The notes under the pieces are model-generated. The model did not search any database, was not told the origin of the DNA, and saw only the letters and a program-made list of their open reading frames with translations. A stretch of 64,000 bases of DNA from Vicugna pacos (Eukaryota > Chordata > Mammalia > Artiodactyla > Camelidae): positions 6,084,001-6,148,000 of the forward strand of contig NC_133016.1 in the NCBI RefSeq assembly GCF_048564905.1, read 5' to 3'. Shown here piece after piece: positions 47,106 to 59,764 of this stretch. The translations under genes and the position numbers were made by a program. The stretch's first letter is position 1. Each line of letters starts with the position of its first letter.

Positions 47106-47849
47106 ATTAACTCATGCATTCTGGAAAAAATTTTAAAAGATATTTGTTCAGCTTAGTTCTACTTAAGAAATTCTTTTGAGCATTTTACGTCTTGGAATCC
47201 AAAGATTAGAAAGAGGACTTTCCATAATGATGTACTATGGACAACAATTAAGGAATTAAATATCTTTATTCTTCTATTTTAAAGATTACATTCATACCAA
47301 AAGGCTGTATTTTAAATAACTACTTAGAAGGGGATGCAAAACCCAGATAACAATTCCTGACATGAGCTGATGTCAATCAAGGAAGAGCATGTGAAATACC
47401 CAAGAGTAAGTTCTTCTGTTGAGAAGGCTTTTCTAGTCATATCTTCATCCTTACAGCTGGTAGAAGATTAATAGTAAAGAACTATCAACCAAGTCTAGGA
47501 AGGAAAAGCGCCACTAAGGAGGCAAAGTACCATATGTCTTCCAGTATTCAGGTACTTTGAGGACATTAGGAGAGTGATTAAGGCACAGCCACACAGCGTC
47601 CAGGGGTAATATGGCAGATGGCACATTTCCTGCCTAACTGTGCATCCTAATGATCTTGTCAGCTAAAACCACTAATAAATTTTTATTGCCACATGTGAGT
47701 GTGCAGATATGGATTTGTTGTTCAACTAAATTCTTAATATTGTAACAAATCCTTTATTAATTTTACTGCTCATCATAACAAAATTACTTTAAGGGATATG
47801 AATGTAAAGAGGTATTTGTAAATTAAATATCTTTAAAAGTAATCATGTT

Positions 47850-48065
47850 AGCTAATATTTGTTAACATTTTTCTAAGGGTTAGTCACCATCTTGATTTCT
47901 TTAAACTTATACATTTAATTTTCATGAGTGTCATTATTTTTCCTGGATTTACAGAAGTGAAAAACCAAAGTAAGTAATCTGCCCATGGTTATATATAATA
48001 AGTGAAATAATGGAGATTCAGTTCTAGACACTCTTAATTATAAAGGCCATGCACTTTGTACTATA
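47850..48065 (-). repeat. MIR SINE
   Basis: Antisense MIR: 'acatttaattttcatgagtg', 'tcattatttttcctggattt', 'acagaagtgaaaaaccaaag', 'taatctgcccatggttatat' and 'ggagattcagttctagacac' match in order across most of the element. Confidence 0.65.
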
Positions 48066-48194
48066 TCAACCTCAAGTTAAATATTACACATTTTTAAAAA
48101 TAAATCATACATCTGAAAACTAAACACATTATGCACACTGATTTTGCACTATTTCTGGTAGTTAAAAAGTAGATAGAAGATAAAGTACTCTTGG

Positions 48195-48702
48195 AGATGG
48201 TTTTTAAGTTACCAACAAATTCTTTGATACTTTTACCTTCAAGAGATGGAGCTTAACTTCTCTGACCTTAAATACAAACTGTACTTAGTAACTTCCTTTT
48301 ATTAAGTCGAAATATCAGAAATGATAGCATTGCCAATTCTGAGATTAGATTATAAATAGACGGTGGCTTCCATCTTGAGTGCATGTTTTCTCTCATTCTC
48401 TCTTGGATCACAGCTCGGGGTGGGAGGGTGCCCATGTAACCTGCAGGAGAGATCCACATGGCAAGGAGTGAAAGCATTGGGCTAACAGCCACACAACTGA
48501 GCTTGGAAGCAGAACTCTGACATGTGAAGACTGCAGCTGGGACCTACAGTTTGATTCCAACCTCCTGGGAGATCATAAGTCAGAACCACTCAGATAATCC
48601 CCACCTAGAATCCTCAGCCTCGTACACTGAGTGAAATAATACATGATTGATTTCCTTAGATGTTAAATTGTGAGGCACTTTGACAGCAGTGTTCCATAAT
48701 AC
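48195..48702 (+). mobile_element. MaLR-type LTR (fossil), subfamily uncertain
   Basis: A solo LTR-like fossil, about 500 bp, with wording I associate with the MLT1/MaLR group. The phrases include 'atgatagcattgccaattct', 'gagattagattataaataga', 'cggtggcttccatcttgagt', 'gagcttggaagcagaactct' and a closing 'ttaaattgtgaggcactttg'. No internal viral region is visible. Boundaries are approximate and it is heavily diverged, so the insertion is ancient. Confidence 0.6.
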
Positions 48703-48859
48703 TCTCCGCACAGAATTTACAATTCACCTGCACATAAAGAAATGCGTTCATAATTGAATCAATGAATGAATGCATAAATGAGAAAGCCCAGGCCATTGGA
48801 GAGAGTTAGCTTTTAGGTTATTAATGTAGACAGTGCATTCTCTTTATGAGTTAAACAAC

Positions 48860-48985
48860 TGTATAGATGTAAGATAAAATTTAAATACATTCTATATATG
48901 TATTTCAAACACATTTGTGTATATAAAATAAATTTGAATACACTCTCTATATAACTTTATTTTATATTTTATATATACATTTATA
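48860..48985. repeat. AT-rich low-complexity tract
   Basis: TATATA-rich sequence with two related words, 'aaatttaaatacattctata' near 48879 and 'aaatttgaatacactctcta' near 48930, suggesting an imperfect local duplication. Confidence 0.6.
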
Positions 48986-48990
48986 TGTAT

Positions 48991-51569
48991 GTCAGATTAT
49001 CCCAAAAGTCTAGGCAATTGTTAGCATGGTTTATGATAGTTTATGTTTTGAAAATAATAGAACTGAATTTCTTTAATTCAGATGATCTTTCAATTATGTT
49101 AAAAAACAGCATCAGTTGATTTGTCACAGATACTAGTTGTATTTGTTACATTCATTAGAAGACACAAGAAGGAACTTGGAAAACTCTTGTTCTGTATTTA
49201 ATTTTGATTAATGAGGTTGACTAACTTATTGCTGATCCATTCTTTTTAATGATTTTGCATTTTATGGATGTAGATTCATAGTTTTACCTATTTCCATTTG
49301 GTGGTCGTCTATTTTTATTCCTAACTGACTGCATTTTAAAATTTAACTTATGTTTTCATATTTAAAAGCTGTTGCCTGCTACAGCCTCTCCACTTCCAAT
49401 TCTCACTTTCTAGGAAAAACTATTAAATTTCTTAGCTTTTTCATTTTGTATTTACTTCCATTTTCCCCAATACTTTGCTTATATTGATGTTTTAATTTAA
49501 TTTTTAATTTTCAATGTTATCATGAAAAATATACATAGAAGTGCACACACACATACATGCATCATTTTATTTACTTTGGACAAGCAGAATTCTTGTACTT
49601 TCTTCTTAACTCAGTATGTATGTGGATATATATACCTGTAGAAATATTGGGGGGGAACTAAATATTTTCTCTTCTCTCCCATTAACTTTTTTATAAGAGG
49701 ACAGTGAGAAATAAATGCTTCTAAATCTTTCAGTAGAGGAAAATTCAATATCAACGTTATAGAAGACGTCTCCGATTTGAGAACACAAGCTCAACAGACA
49801 CTACCTATGACTTACGATGTGTTTTGGAATACACATTTCTGGATTTGATTTAAATGAACAGATAGCAAACTCTCTCACCACATGTCACCCAGTAAGATTC
49901 CAAGAAACATTATCTCTAAGGACAGGGGGTAAAGATGATGTAATGATGCTGTTTTATCTACACAGTCAATCAAATGAGCATGCTTTTGAGAATATGAGAA
50001 CAGCCAGTGTGCTCACATTTTTATTGTCTATGTGCAGGTCTTCAGTCCAGGCGTGTGTTTCCATGCGCATTTTTCTTGCACACGACTCCGTGATTTAAAA
50101 GTTCATGGCAACTACAGATACTATCATTTTTATTTGTCATCATTTGGTAATGAAGAAAGCTCAGATGCTACCCAACAAAAGGAGAAAGGACTTCCAAGGG
50201 TAGCATCTGTCTCACTGGCAGAGTCTGCCCTGTTTGTGATCATAACCTTGGAACCACCATGGAATTACCATTGGGCTTGGCACCTCTGAGATGTACCAAC
50301 TTCGTGAATCTTTCTTTTTTTTAAGAAACCACTGACTTGTAGGTCAGGTTCACGTGCTGACAAACGTTAACTGTATTTTGAAAAAGGTAAGCAGGCCTTG
50401 TTGACATTCTTGTGCATCTCACTATAGAGTCAAACCCTTTATTTGGTATATGGTAATTGGAAAAGGACACACAACAGTTCCCATAGTCTTTGCATAGAAA
50501 TGTGCTGTGTGGGCTCCGTGCCATGCACCCTCCCACCTGGCTTAGCTATTTTTCCAGCTCACATGCTTCCTTTCTTAATTAGAACTCAAATATGCCGACA
50601 GTTCTCATTGCTGTGAGATTGCCTCTTTCTCCTTAGTGTGGGCATCTGCATGTTATTTTATTATAAATAAAATCTTGGATCTCTTATTAAAATCAGGTCT
50701 TTCTGACAAGAAAATTGCATGCCTATCTGGCATCATATCATCTCGTTATTTCAGCATCTTATGTAATGACACATCCCTATGCATATCTATTGAAAATTGA
50801 GGGGGTTTTTTTCCTAATGATAAAGTCGAACCAAAGGACATATCTTTATATTCATCTTAGTTTCCCAAATGCAGATTTCATAAACTTGGAAAGACTTAGA
50901 TGTTAGGATAGAAAAACAGCAGCAACAACATGTAACATCAGTTTCCTTGAGTCCTGTAATTTGCAGCAAATGGAGTTTAAAAAGAAATAAAGACCAATGG
51001 TTAAAAATAAAACTGACAAAGCACGTTTTAGCTCAGCAGTATCTAGTAAAAAACATTCAAGGAATGGCGGGTGACATAATAAACCATCCGAATTCTGGTT
51101 ATATCAAGGAACACTAATAAAAGAACCTTGTATAAGCCCAAAACTAAATAGCTAAATAATGTAGCTAAATGGCTTGGTTGGGATGAAGCCATTTAGTCTA
51201 GAGCCATTTAGCTCTAGAGGCAATTGCATAACAACATGGAGATACCACGATGGTAATTGACATGTAAATTTGCATGCGGATTAAAGGTTCTTTTTGGTGA
51301 GTTCTTCATCATTAGGTACTTCAATATTGGGTTATATGTTTTCTGAAAATCAGAGGATGCACCATTCCACGAAAATGGATACTCAAGAAAAGTGATCCTA
51401 AATCTAACTGGAAATTCACAAGCTTAAGAACAAAACATCACCTTTGCAGAGTACACTGTGACTCGACTTTTAAACTCAACTCCAACAGAGAATGCATTGT
51501 TCTGACCTATTCTGAGAAGAGGTGACTGTCATATCAGCTGTCACCTGGTGAACTGTTGGGCAGAAAGAA
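48991..51569. other. Unassigned AT-rich sequence
   Basis: No gene or named repeat is visible over about 2.6 kb. The phrase 'atcccaaaagtctaggcaat' near 48999 recalls a mariner terminus, but no partner repeat was found. A near-palindromic TAGC/GCTA-rich patch lies at 51140-51225. Confidence 0.4.
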
Positions 51570-51830
51570 GTGGAGAGGAAGACCGGACACACTTTTCAGA
51601 ATGAGTTTTGGGCAGCGCGAATCTACAAGGTACAGTTCAGTCCATTAGCAGAGGAAGGTATTAAACCCAGTCAGGTTTCCATCCATGTCTTACCTGATGT
51701 GCAGAGAAGAGAAGCTTTAAGACGTTATCTACACAGTCATGAGAACCTAGCAAAACTGCCAGTGATGGAAGCTTTTGGTCCTAAAGAACAAGTGAGTAAT
51801 AGATCTTAAAAGAAAGGCAACCAAGGAAAC
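51570..51830 (+). other. Unexplained 79-codon frame ending at a donor-like site
   Basis: An open frame at 51570-51809 has a mixed, soluble-protein-like composition (charged residues spread evenly, for example a PDVQRREALRRYLHSHENL stretch), unlike the low-complexity translations elsewhere. Near its end the DNA reads ACAA/GTGAGT, a fair 5' splice donor with GT at 51792-51793. No family is recognised and no convincing upstream acceptor was identified. It may be a decayed exon or processed gene fragment, or chance. Confidence 0.2.
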
Positions 51831-54070
51831 CTCTGCTGAAATGCTGGTCACCCATAACTCTTTGAAATGCTTAATGTGTGCAGGCATACCAGGATACCAC
51901 TGTTCCTCATGAGAGCAAGGCATAAATAGCTATATTCCATAGGCTTGGGAACTAGGTGCCAAATCGGTCTGTTTTTGTGGGTTCTCCAAGAAAAAACTTG
52001 TAGCATTCTGAGACTTCACAGCGATTACGTCCCTGAGGGGTACTCCTGTGTCATTAAACTGATAATATAATGCACATAGGCAAGTCTGGCTTTTTTAAGT
52101 CAGGTTACCTTCCTCATTCTGTATTGCAGTTCAGTCTGTCTCAGTTGTCTGATTGGATGTCTGATCTAATGAAACTTGCTTTTCATTAGGTGGCTGGTGA
52201 CAGCTTGAGAGTCCTTGTACTGTGTGATGCAGAAAATGATGCAAGTTAAATGGCTTAATGATGAAACATTAATGGGGAAACTCAGTTAAAAACAAGCCAG
52301 CTTCTATTAGGACTGTTGACCACACAAAGGTCAATTGCTTCCTTCCCACCTTTTAAAATAGAAGGCTTCTTTTAGCATTTAGTTCTAAAATATGTACTGT
52401 TCAGAGTTGTATCCACTCCATCTGTTTGAAATATTAACTCCTCTATATTACAAAACCAACCCCCTTGTGCTCTTTGCTCTCACAGAGGCACATCTTCCCA
52501 GGGCCCCTGTTCACCTCCACCTTACACAGATCACTTTCTTCATGTAAATTTTTCTAATTTGATTCCTTTCCACCCTTGCACGCATGTTTCCTTCTAGGAT
52601 CTTATTTATCTAAGCAGCAGGACCCCATTCTGACCCAGTCTGTCCTGTCATTTGAATCCAACCATTTGACCGCACATCTAAAAGTCTGGAGAGGAAGCTT
52701 ACACAGCTTTGATCTGACCAGTGCTGATGGCTCTACCTGTAGATGTGTTTCTCATTTGCATTAACAAAATAAACATACAAAAGAAGTTTTTCCTCCAAAT
52801 TTGCCACCTTTAATAATTCCAAACATGGTATTCTACCACTGCCTCCTCCAACCCTCGGCCCATTATTTTGCTTAAAAAGCCATTTTTAGAGCAAGTAAAC
52901 AATTAAAAAAAGCACCTTTCTATGATGTCTTTCTAGAACTATATTTGAAAACTCGATTGTGTGAATTTAATCCCTAACCAAGAAAAAAATGTTAAGCTAT
53001 ACTGTGCTAAGATAATCAGTATTATCAATGACTCCATTCTTTTGGCTGCATAAAATATAGCAATCTGACTTTCAAATGGAGTTACTTTCATTAAGAGATA
53101 TGAAAGTGAAACCAGCACACACTTTCCTTTAATCAAATGCACCATGATACAAAGTATTTTAATATCTGGACATATGACTTAGCCTTTTAAAAAATCATGC
53201 ATACTTGGCCTCCAAATCCCAGCTATTTTTTCAGGTCTCATTCTGTATTATAGAAAGTTTCTTTACCAGATTTTTGGTTATTTACATAACTGTATGTATA
53301 CTCAAGACCAGCTATAATATGGTAGCAGATACAAGTCTCTTTTTTTCCTGCTAAATTATTAACTTCCTTGGATTTTGGATTAAGGATAAATATACCTGGC
53401 TATGCATTCTTGGTTGTAAATATCAGATCCATAGTTTGACTACTATAAGCAGAAGTGAAATTTATGTTAAGGATATCAGGTTGCTCACAGAACTAACATA
53501 AAGCTAAAAACCATGCTCGGAAAATGGGGAAAAACAAGAAAACAAACAAGGGACCCTGGGATGCAAAAGCCACATTCAACTCATGCTTCAAGGCACATCC
53601 GAGGGCACTGATGCTGGCCTGCTGCCCGGTGGCACTTCCAGTGAACACGTTTAACTGGCAGAGCAAACTATGTGGACCCAGCCTGCCTGCCAGGAGGTAG
53701 AGAGGGAGGTAAAGTCCACGACAGGAGGTAGAAAACCCTTCCATCAGCCGAGCGCCTGATGTCAAATACTCATGTACGTGAAAGGATTTTACACTATGGA
53801 GGCAAACAAAACAAACTGCAACCAGCAAATACACACTAACCAGTGGAGACCCTCAGAGCCTTTTCTTTCCACCGAATAGTAACACATTATATCTTGTTCT
53901 GGTCCTTGTGCACCAAGTTAAGAGAGGAATGGTCATCATGTGACGCTTTATCATACAATTCTCCAGATCCTGCCTTCAAATGAGTATTTGAAAATATTTG
54001 CCTAGTGAGTCTGTTCATTCATCTTCAAAAAACTCTGGTCCTAAAATAACATATTAAAATGCTTTCTTGC
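51831..54070. other. Unassigned sequence
   Basis: No gene or firmly named repeat. Open frames at 52576-52764 and 53493-53834 (113 codons, minus) give no recognisable protein. Confidence 0.4.
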
Positions 54071-54569
54071 TGTAGTAGGCAGAATGATGGCTACCCGCTA
54101 ATCTCCACCACCAGTGACTGTTTTACCTTACCTGCAAGAGAAACTTTGCTGATGGGATCAAAGTTAAGGACTTTGATATGGGCTCTAGCCTTGGGTTACC
54201 CGGGTGGGTCAAATCCAATCAGATGAATCCTTGAAAAGCAGAGACCCTTTCTCAGCTGTAGTCAGAGAGGTAATGAAAGAAATGAGATCAGACAGATGAA
54301 ACATAACTGGCCTTGAAGATGGAGCAAGGAAGCCACAAGCCAAGGGATATGAGCAGCCTCTAGAAATTGGAAAAGACAATGAAAAGGACTCTCCCTAGAG
54401 TCTCCAGGAAAAAAAAAAAAATGCAGCCTTGCCAGATACCTTGATTTAAGCCCAGTGAGACCCACGGAACTTCTGATCTCCAGAACTGTGAGGTCAGTTG
54501 TTTTAAGATGCTAAGTTTGTGGTAGTTTGTTACCATGGTAATTCCTCATAGCAGCGACAGAGAGTAACA
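54071..54569 (+). mobile_element. MLT1-type MaLR solo LTR (fossil)
   Basis: A nearly full-length solo LTR of the ERVL-MaLR group. It opens TGTAGTAGGCAGAATGATGG at 54071 and runs through 'aaagttaaggactttgatat', 'ggaagccacaagccaaggga' and 'gatctccagaactgtgaggt'. It closes with 'ttgttttaagatgctaagtt', 'tgtggtagtttgttaccatg' and a terminal ...AACA at 54569. No internal viral sequence is present. It is ancient and inert. Confidence 0.85.
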
Positions 54570-55984
54570 GGATCTTTCTCCTGTGAGTACCAGGGTAGCC
54601 AGTCTTGTTTTACCTGTGGACCAGGTAACACTCAGGAAGAGTGAAGACTTAATAGCATACGTGAAATTCAGGTGTTAAGCAACTAAAGTGACCCTGGATA
54701 TTATTACTGTGAAATTATCAGTTTAGAGGATGACACACCATTAGAGAGATTTTCAGAAACATACATTTTTGAAGTTGCTTATTAAAAATTCAGAATTCCT
54801 AAGGATTAATGCAAATGTTAACACCAAGAGGAGGGGATTGCTATCATGCACAGTGTGCTGTTGGTTTCACTTGAGAACAAAACATGCGGACAGAAGACTT
54901 ACCTACAGTTGAAGCTGATTTACCGTGTTCTCATTGTCTAATCATAGAAAACTTATGTCATCCCTGATGTAAGAATTTTCAGGCATGTAAAATGGAGGGG
55001 AACGCTCCACATCCGGGTGAATGCTGCATTGCAGGTTGCACGCTCTATAAGACTGGCTGTGAGAGTTAGAGGTAATTCTCTGAAAGCTAAACAAGGAAAT
55101 ACTGGTGCACACTGCACTGAATGACTCCTGGAGCTGGCAGGAAGCTTAATGACAATTTGTTTTGTCAATACTTCCTCATGCTAGAATTGTATCATAAATT
55201 ACTTCACTGTTCAAAAAAGATAAAACATAGACAATCATTCCTTTCTGATTGTCGGCCCCTGTTAATGTAAAATGTCGTCAGTGGGTTCAACTTAACACAA
55301 TACTACATGGTGACGTTGTTAAACACTTGAGTCCATGAATTTCCATTCTGTTTTATGGTAGTTTTATAAATTCCTAGATACACGTCCATTTCTCAAACTC
55401 AGAGAAAATGCATAGGAAAAGTACGCATACTGCAGTTGTGGCTTTTCCTCATCAAAGAAAGCTAAACAATAGGTGAAATACTGACAGGTCAACTCCATCC
55501 TTATTATAAACTACAGTACTTAAAAAATCCAATTACATTTAACCAGAGCTCACTTCATTATAACTGAGAATAAATTCGTAGAAATTCAGTGAAGTACACC
55601 AAAAGAGTGTTACCTATGTGCTTTTCCCACTGTAACAACTGTACAGTTTGATGCTTCAAACCAACGTTCACAACATTAAAATAAATAATATTTTTGAACA
55701 CATAGAGGTGTTTCCATACAGCAGCTACTACTTTTCCCTCTGTACTATTTGACTTAATTCTGCCGTTAGTTTGTCTTTTATGGTTAATTGATTTAGAGAA
55801 TAATTTTGAAAGAGCTCTTACTTGTAAATCCTGGAGATCAATTCTATATTCCTCTGAGATGCAGAATGCCAAGCACTTTATAGCTTCATATTTTAATAAT
55901 CTTTTTCGGAAGTATGATATATATAGACACAGAGCAGGCATCATGGCTGTACAGCTCAAAGAATTCTCACCACAAAACACCATC

Positions 55985-56600
55985 TGGATTGAGGAATAGA
56001 GCCTTTTCAGCACTGCAGACCATCTCGCATACCTTCGCCTTATTCTTTGTCCTCTCCATCAAGGTACCCACTATCCTGGTTTCTAACACCAGAGATGAAT
56101 TTTGCTGATTTTTAAATTTTATATGTAAGTCATACATGTGTCTTCTTTCATGTATATCTTAAATGGAGTAAGACTTGAGACATCGTGTTGTTGCTCAGAG
56201 TAGGTTTTAATTTTATTTTTATTGTCATTAATTTCGTTTTAGGAATATACCAAAATGCATGCACCTCTTCTATTTTGGCAGGCATTGGTGGTGTGTTCTG
56301 TTCTTAGCTCTTGCTTTATAATCTTCTCATTCATACATCCTTTGGTACGTTTAGTATATATTTCTGTGCATATATAACCAGGAGTACAATTGCTGGGTCA
56401 TGGGGTGTGTGTTAGTTCTGACCTTGTAGATACTGCTGGCGGCTTCCTAGCATGGAAATGACAGTGCGCTTTTCAACAGCAGTGCATAAAATACCTGGTT
56501 ACTCCAGCCCTAGTTGACACGTAACTTCTGTCCTTAGGTTGCATACTGTTAGATTGTTGTTAACTTACCTGATCGCTGAGCGTGAATGTCTTTTCATATG
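55985..56600 (-). mobile_element. Old L1 3' region
   Basis: Antisense L1M-type sequence. The series 'aaggtacccactatcctggt', 'ttctaacaccagagatgaat', 'atataaccaggagtacaatt', 'gctgggtcatggggtgtgtg' and 'gtgaatgtcttttcatatgt' reproduces the reverse-complement order from the 3'UTR into distal ORF2. Frames are destroyed. It partly overlaps a 151-codon minus-strand frame at 55558-56013, which is therefore not a host gene. Confidence 0.75.
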
Positions 56601-56604
56601 TCTA

Positions 56605-56990
56605 TTTAGAAGCACTGAGCAAAGAGTATTTAATTCAAGCAGAATAGTGGGTCATGGAAATTTGAAGGAGGTGCTTCAAAGAAGGCTGCATGCTTGAGAT
56701 GGACAGGGAGGAATACAGAAAAAGATATTGAGGCAGAGAGAGAAAGAGGGATTTAGAAATTAGGAGGTTCAGAAGAGTGATAACTGGCACACAAACCCAC
56801 AAAGGCCTAAAAATATGTTAATACACAAGGACCACTAATGGATGGAGCCAAGGTATCTTGAGCATAAAACAAATGAAGGGAAGTAACGGAAGAAAAGACT
56901 ATGAGAGAAGATTCAGGCTAGCCTGGCAAAGGGGCTTGAACATCCTTAGTAAGGAGATGGGGCTTTATTATTTAGGAAATAAATAAATAT
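56605..56990 (-). repeat. L2 LINE internal fragment
   Basis: Antisense L2: 'gtgcttcaaagaaggctgca', 'ggcttgaacatccttagtaa' and 'ggagatggggctttattatt' correspond to the segment a few hundred bases from the L2 3' end. Diverged. Confidence 0.5.
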
Positions 56991-57484
56991 ATGAACTTTG
57001 ATGTAGTTGTAAATAGCATTAATTATAAAAATGATCATAATAATTGAAACCTGATGTAATTTCTAAGGAATATAGAGCACATTTTATGTTCCTGCAATAT
57101 TAGATTGATCTTGCTTATTTTTGCTGCATGTAACATTTTTGTCTTGTAGAAATCTGTGCATGCCCATAAAGCAGACAGATTTAGATCCCATTAGTGATTA
57201 ATACTGTTTCAAAATTGAAATCCGTGATTCACTGTTTGTACAGAAGTGAGCTCTAATATCATGAATGAATTATGGAAAATATTACACAAAGGAATTCATG
57301 ATCATTCTGTGAATAAAATGGTGGACAGGTTTTGGATAAGCTGCACAAATTATTTCATTAAGAAATCAGTCTGTACACAAAAAGGAAAACTGAGCTTAAG
57401 GTGATAGATTAAAATTATGAAAGAAATGGAGTTTTATATATTAAGAACATTTGGACCAGTCCTGCTTCCAGAAACATCTCATTT
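56991..57484. other. Unassigned AT-rich sequence
   Basis: Nothing recognisable as a gene or named repeat. Confidence 0.4.
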
Positions 57485-57690
57485 TAATTTGTCATGAACC
57501 TAGATAGTCAGACCACCATGGATGGATTCAGCTCCAAATAACCGTCTATAGGTCAGTGACCTTCAAAAAGTTATTTAAGCCAGATGAGCCTCAGTAGTCC
57601 TACTTGTAATATGAAAATATGCCCCTGTTACAGAAATTTTTGCATTTTTGAAGACGGGATGTCTAGCACAAAATACTAGTATTGCACAAG
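57485..57690 (+). repeat. MIR SINE
   Basis: Sense MIR: 'atggattcagctccaaataa', 'ggtcagtgaccttcaaaaag', 'ttatttaagccagatgagcc' and 'tcagtagtcctacttgtaat' follow the consensus order. Ancient. Confidence 0.6.
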
Positions 57691-58299
57691 TTATTGGTTC
57701 AGTTTTCTAATTGCCGCTTTCTCTGATTCCTAGGGCTACCTCCATTTCACTTTCAAATATTTGGGGGGTTCTTGTTTGAAAGCAAAATGACTGCTGTCCT
57801 GCTTTTACCCCACAATGTCGGCAACAGACTAGACGTGTTGAAATTTAGGACTTTCAGGAAAACTCTGTATTTAAAAAAAAAAATGCCATGGAAATACTGT
57901 GAAGTTATAATGTCTGTTGATACTTGGCTGAACTTCAAGGATTCGTAAAAGTGCTATGCAACTTAGTGTGCTTTTCTATTTCCTTAAAATTCTTGACTAG
58001 TGAGAAAATAGCTGATGCTTAGTTTTATACATTGATGATGTGAATTCATAGATGTTCGTTTACAGTTGCCAGTAACAGGGTTCTTTATTTTCCAAAAAAA
58101 AAAAAGAAGTGTGACAAAATGCTTCTCCTTTTTAAACCACTGATTTATGCTTTCCAGACTGATGTACCTTCTGATTGTTTTTAGTATTTTGCTGTTATGA
58201 CCATTGTTACTGTTAATGTTCTTGTAATTGTCCAGGATAAACGTGCACGAGATTCTCTAAGTTATATACTCTGTAGTGGAGGTTCTGCATTACAAAGAA

Positions 58300-58475
58300 T
58301 GGCTGTGGTTCCCAAGCAACACCGCCCTTTAGAATCACCTGAGGAGTCGGAAACTCCCAGCTCCCAGGTCTCACCGCTTGCCAATTAAATCAGATTGGCT
58401 GGAGGTGGAGCCAGGCATCAGCAGGTTTTAAAAATCCCAGGATGATTCCCTGGGAAGCCGTTTGGGAACCAGTCG
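58300..58475. mobile_element. MER5-type hAT-Charlie MITE
   Basis: A short non-autonomous hAT transposon. It starts 'ggctgtggttcccaagcaac', contains 'tttagaatcacctgaggagt', 'caattaaatcagattggctg' and 'gccaggcatcagcaggtttt', and ends 'ccgtttgggaaccagtc', roughly the inverse of its start. The length of about 175 bp is typical of MER5. No coding sequence. Confidence 0.8.
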
Positions 58476-58599
58476 CTGAAAGATGAGCTTTGCTAGGTGG
58501 TGCCAAGGGTGTTTTTCAAAATGGTCGTATTCCATCTCCAGCTGCAGTGGGTGAGTGTCTGTTTTTCTGTATCTTCAACAAAATTTTATACTATCTGGC

Positions 58600-58990
58600 T
58601 TTAAAATTTTTGTCAAGCTTGTAGGTGAAAAACAGCATTTACATGAAGCTTTAGTTTGTATTTCCCTTGGTTGCTGGTGAGGTTGAACACTTGTTTTAAC
58701 TTGGATGTGGACCATTTCTGTTTTTTCATCTGTAAAAATTATGTTCATGTTTCTGTTTGAGATGGTATGGGTTTATTTTTCTATCTTTAATTAATTTGGT
58801 AGAAAAGATTTGTATTTTATTGAAACTCTTTTGATAGAGACACATCTTTATCTGGCTCTTAGAGTTCTACCCTATTCCTAGGTTGTTAAATACCCTCCCT
58901 CCCCAATTATAAACTTTATCAATTCTGGGGAGACAGGAGCATTTGTTGTGTTGAATATAAGAATGTTTTTTCCCCTTAATTCTCAGTGAA
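58600..58990 (-). mobile_element. Old L1 fragment, probable
   Basis: Antisense L1-like wording: 'tgtatttcccttggttgctg', 'gtgaggttgaacacttgttt', 'atgtggaccatttctg' correspond to the distal ORF2 region in reverse. Diverged; the right end is uncertain. Confidence 0.5.
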
Positions 58991-59534
58991 GTCTAACATT
59001 TTAAAATTGAACTATCCATGTGTTCCTTGAACAAGCCTTCTGTGTCCGTCATATTATTCCAGTGTAGAGCTAAATTCAATTTGCTAATACTTGGTAAACT
59101 TGCAACTATTATTTTGAAGTGATATTTGTCAATAATTTTCAGTATTACTTGTGTGTGTGTGTGTGATATTGCTTTTGTTCAGATTTATTGTAACAGGTAT
59201 TTAATTTTTCTTGACTCCAGAAAGGTTTTCTTCTGTTTTAAGACCATGTGGAACAGTTTTTTTAAAGACAGTAAAGTCAATTAAGTCTACAGGATAGGAG
59301 ACACCTGAACTTACTAGATACAAAGTCTAGCTTTGTTATTTTCTAGCTGTGCAGACGTCTGCATTGACTTACTAGCTGTGTGTGGGTATGTGGTTTTTGA
59401 TAAAGAAGCAAGAAAAATTAGTTAAAATTATTCCAGCAAGCTTTTCTTTATTTGTGCTTTCTTAAAAGAGCAAGCAAAGCTACGACCTGATACATTTTAT
59501 CAAGCGGCTCCGTAGAAGTAGCAGGGCCGATGTT
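58991..59534. other. Unassigned AT-rich sequence
   Basis: No gene or named repeat. A (GT)7-type run lies at about 59151-59164. Confidence 0.4.
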
Positions 59535-59757
59535 AGACCGTGGATGGTGGAGCCACAGTGCCTGATTGCAAACCCTATCTCTGCTACTTGCCAGCTGTGT
59601 GATCTTGGGAAGCTTATTCTAACCCTGGGCCTTGGGCTCCTCATCTATAAAACATGCAAGATTATAGTAGTCAGCTCATAGGTTCGCCATGTGGATTAAA
59701 TGAGCTCGCACTTGCAGAGCACTTAAAAGTAGATCTTGGCACAGAGTAAATACTATG
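59535..59757 (+). repeat. MIR SINE, nearly full length
   Basis: One of the best-preserved MIR copies in the window: 'tgcctgattgcaaaccctat', 'ctctgctacttgccagctgt', 'gtgatcttgggaagctta', 'catgtggattaaatgagctc' and 'gatcttggcacagagtaaat' in order. Its 3' end abuts a solo LTR. Confidence 0.85.
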
Positions 59758-59764
59758 TACAGGT

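Noticed and set aside
48995-49030. Mariner terminal repeat suggested by CCCAAAAGTCTAGGC
   Set aside because: No matching inverted partner or transposase sequence was found within a plausible distance.
55558-56013. A 151-codon minus-strand open frame, the longest in the window
   Set aside because: Its start overlaps an antisense L1 3' region and the remainder resembles no known protein, so it is probably chance.
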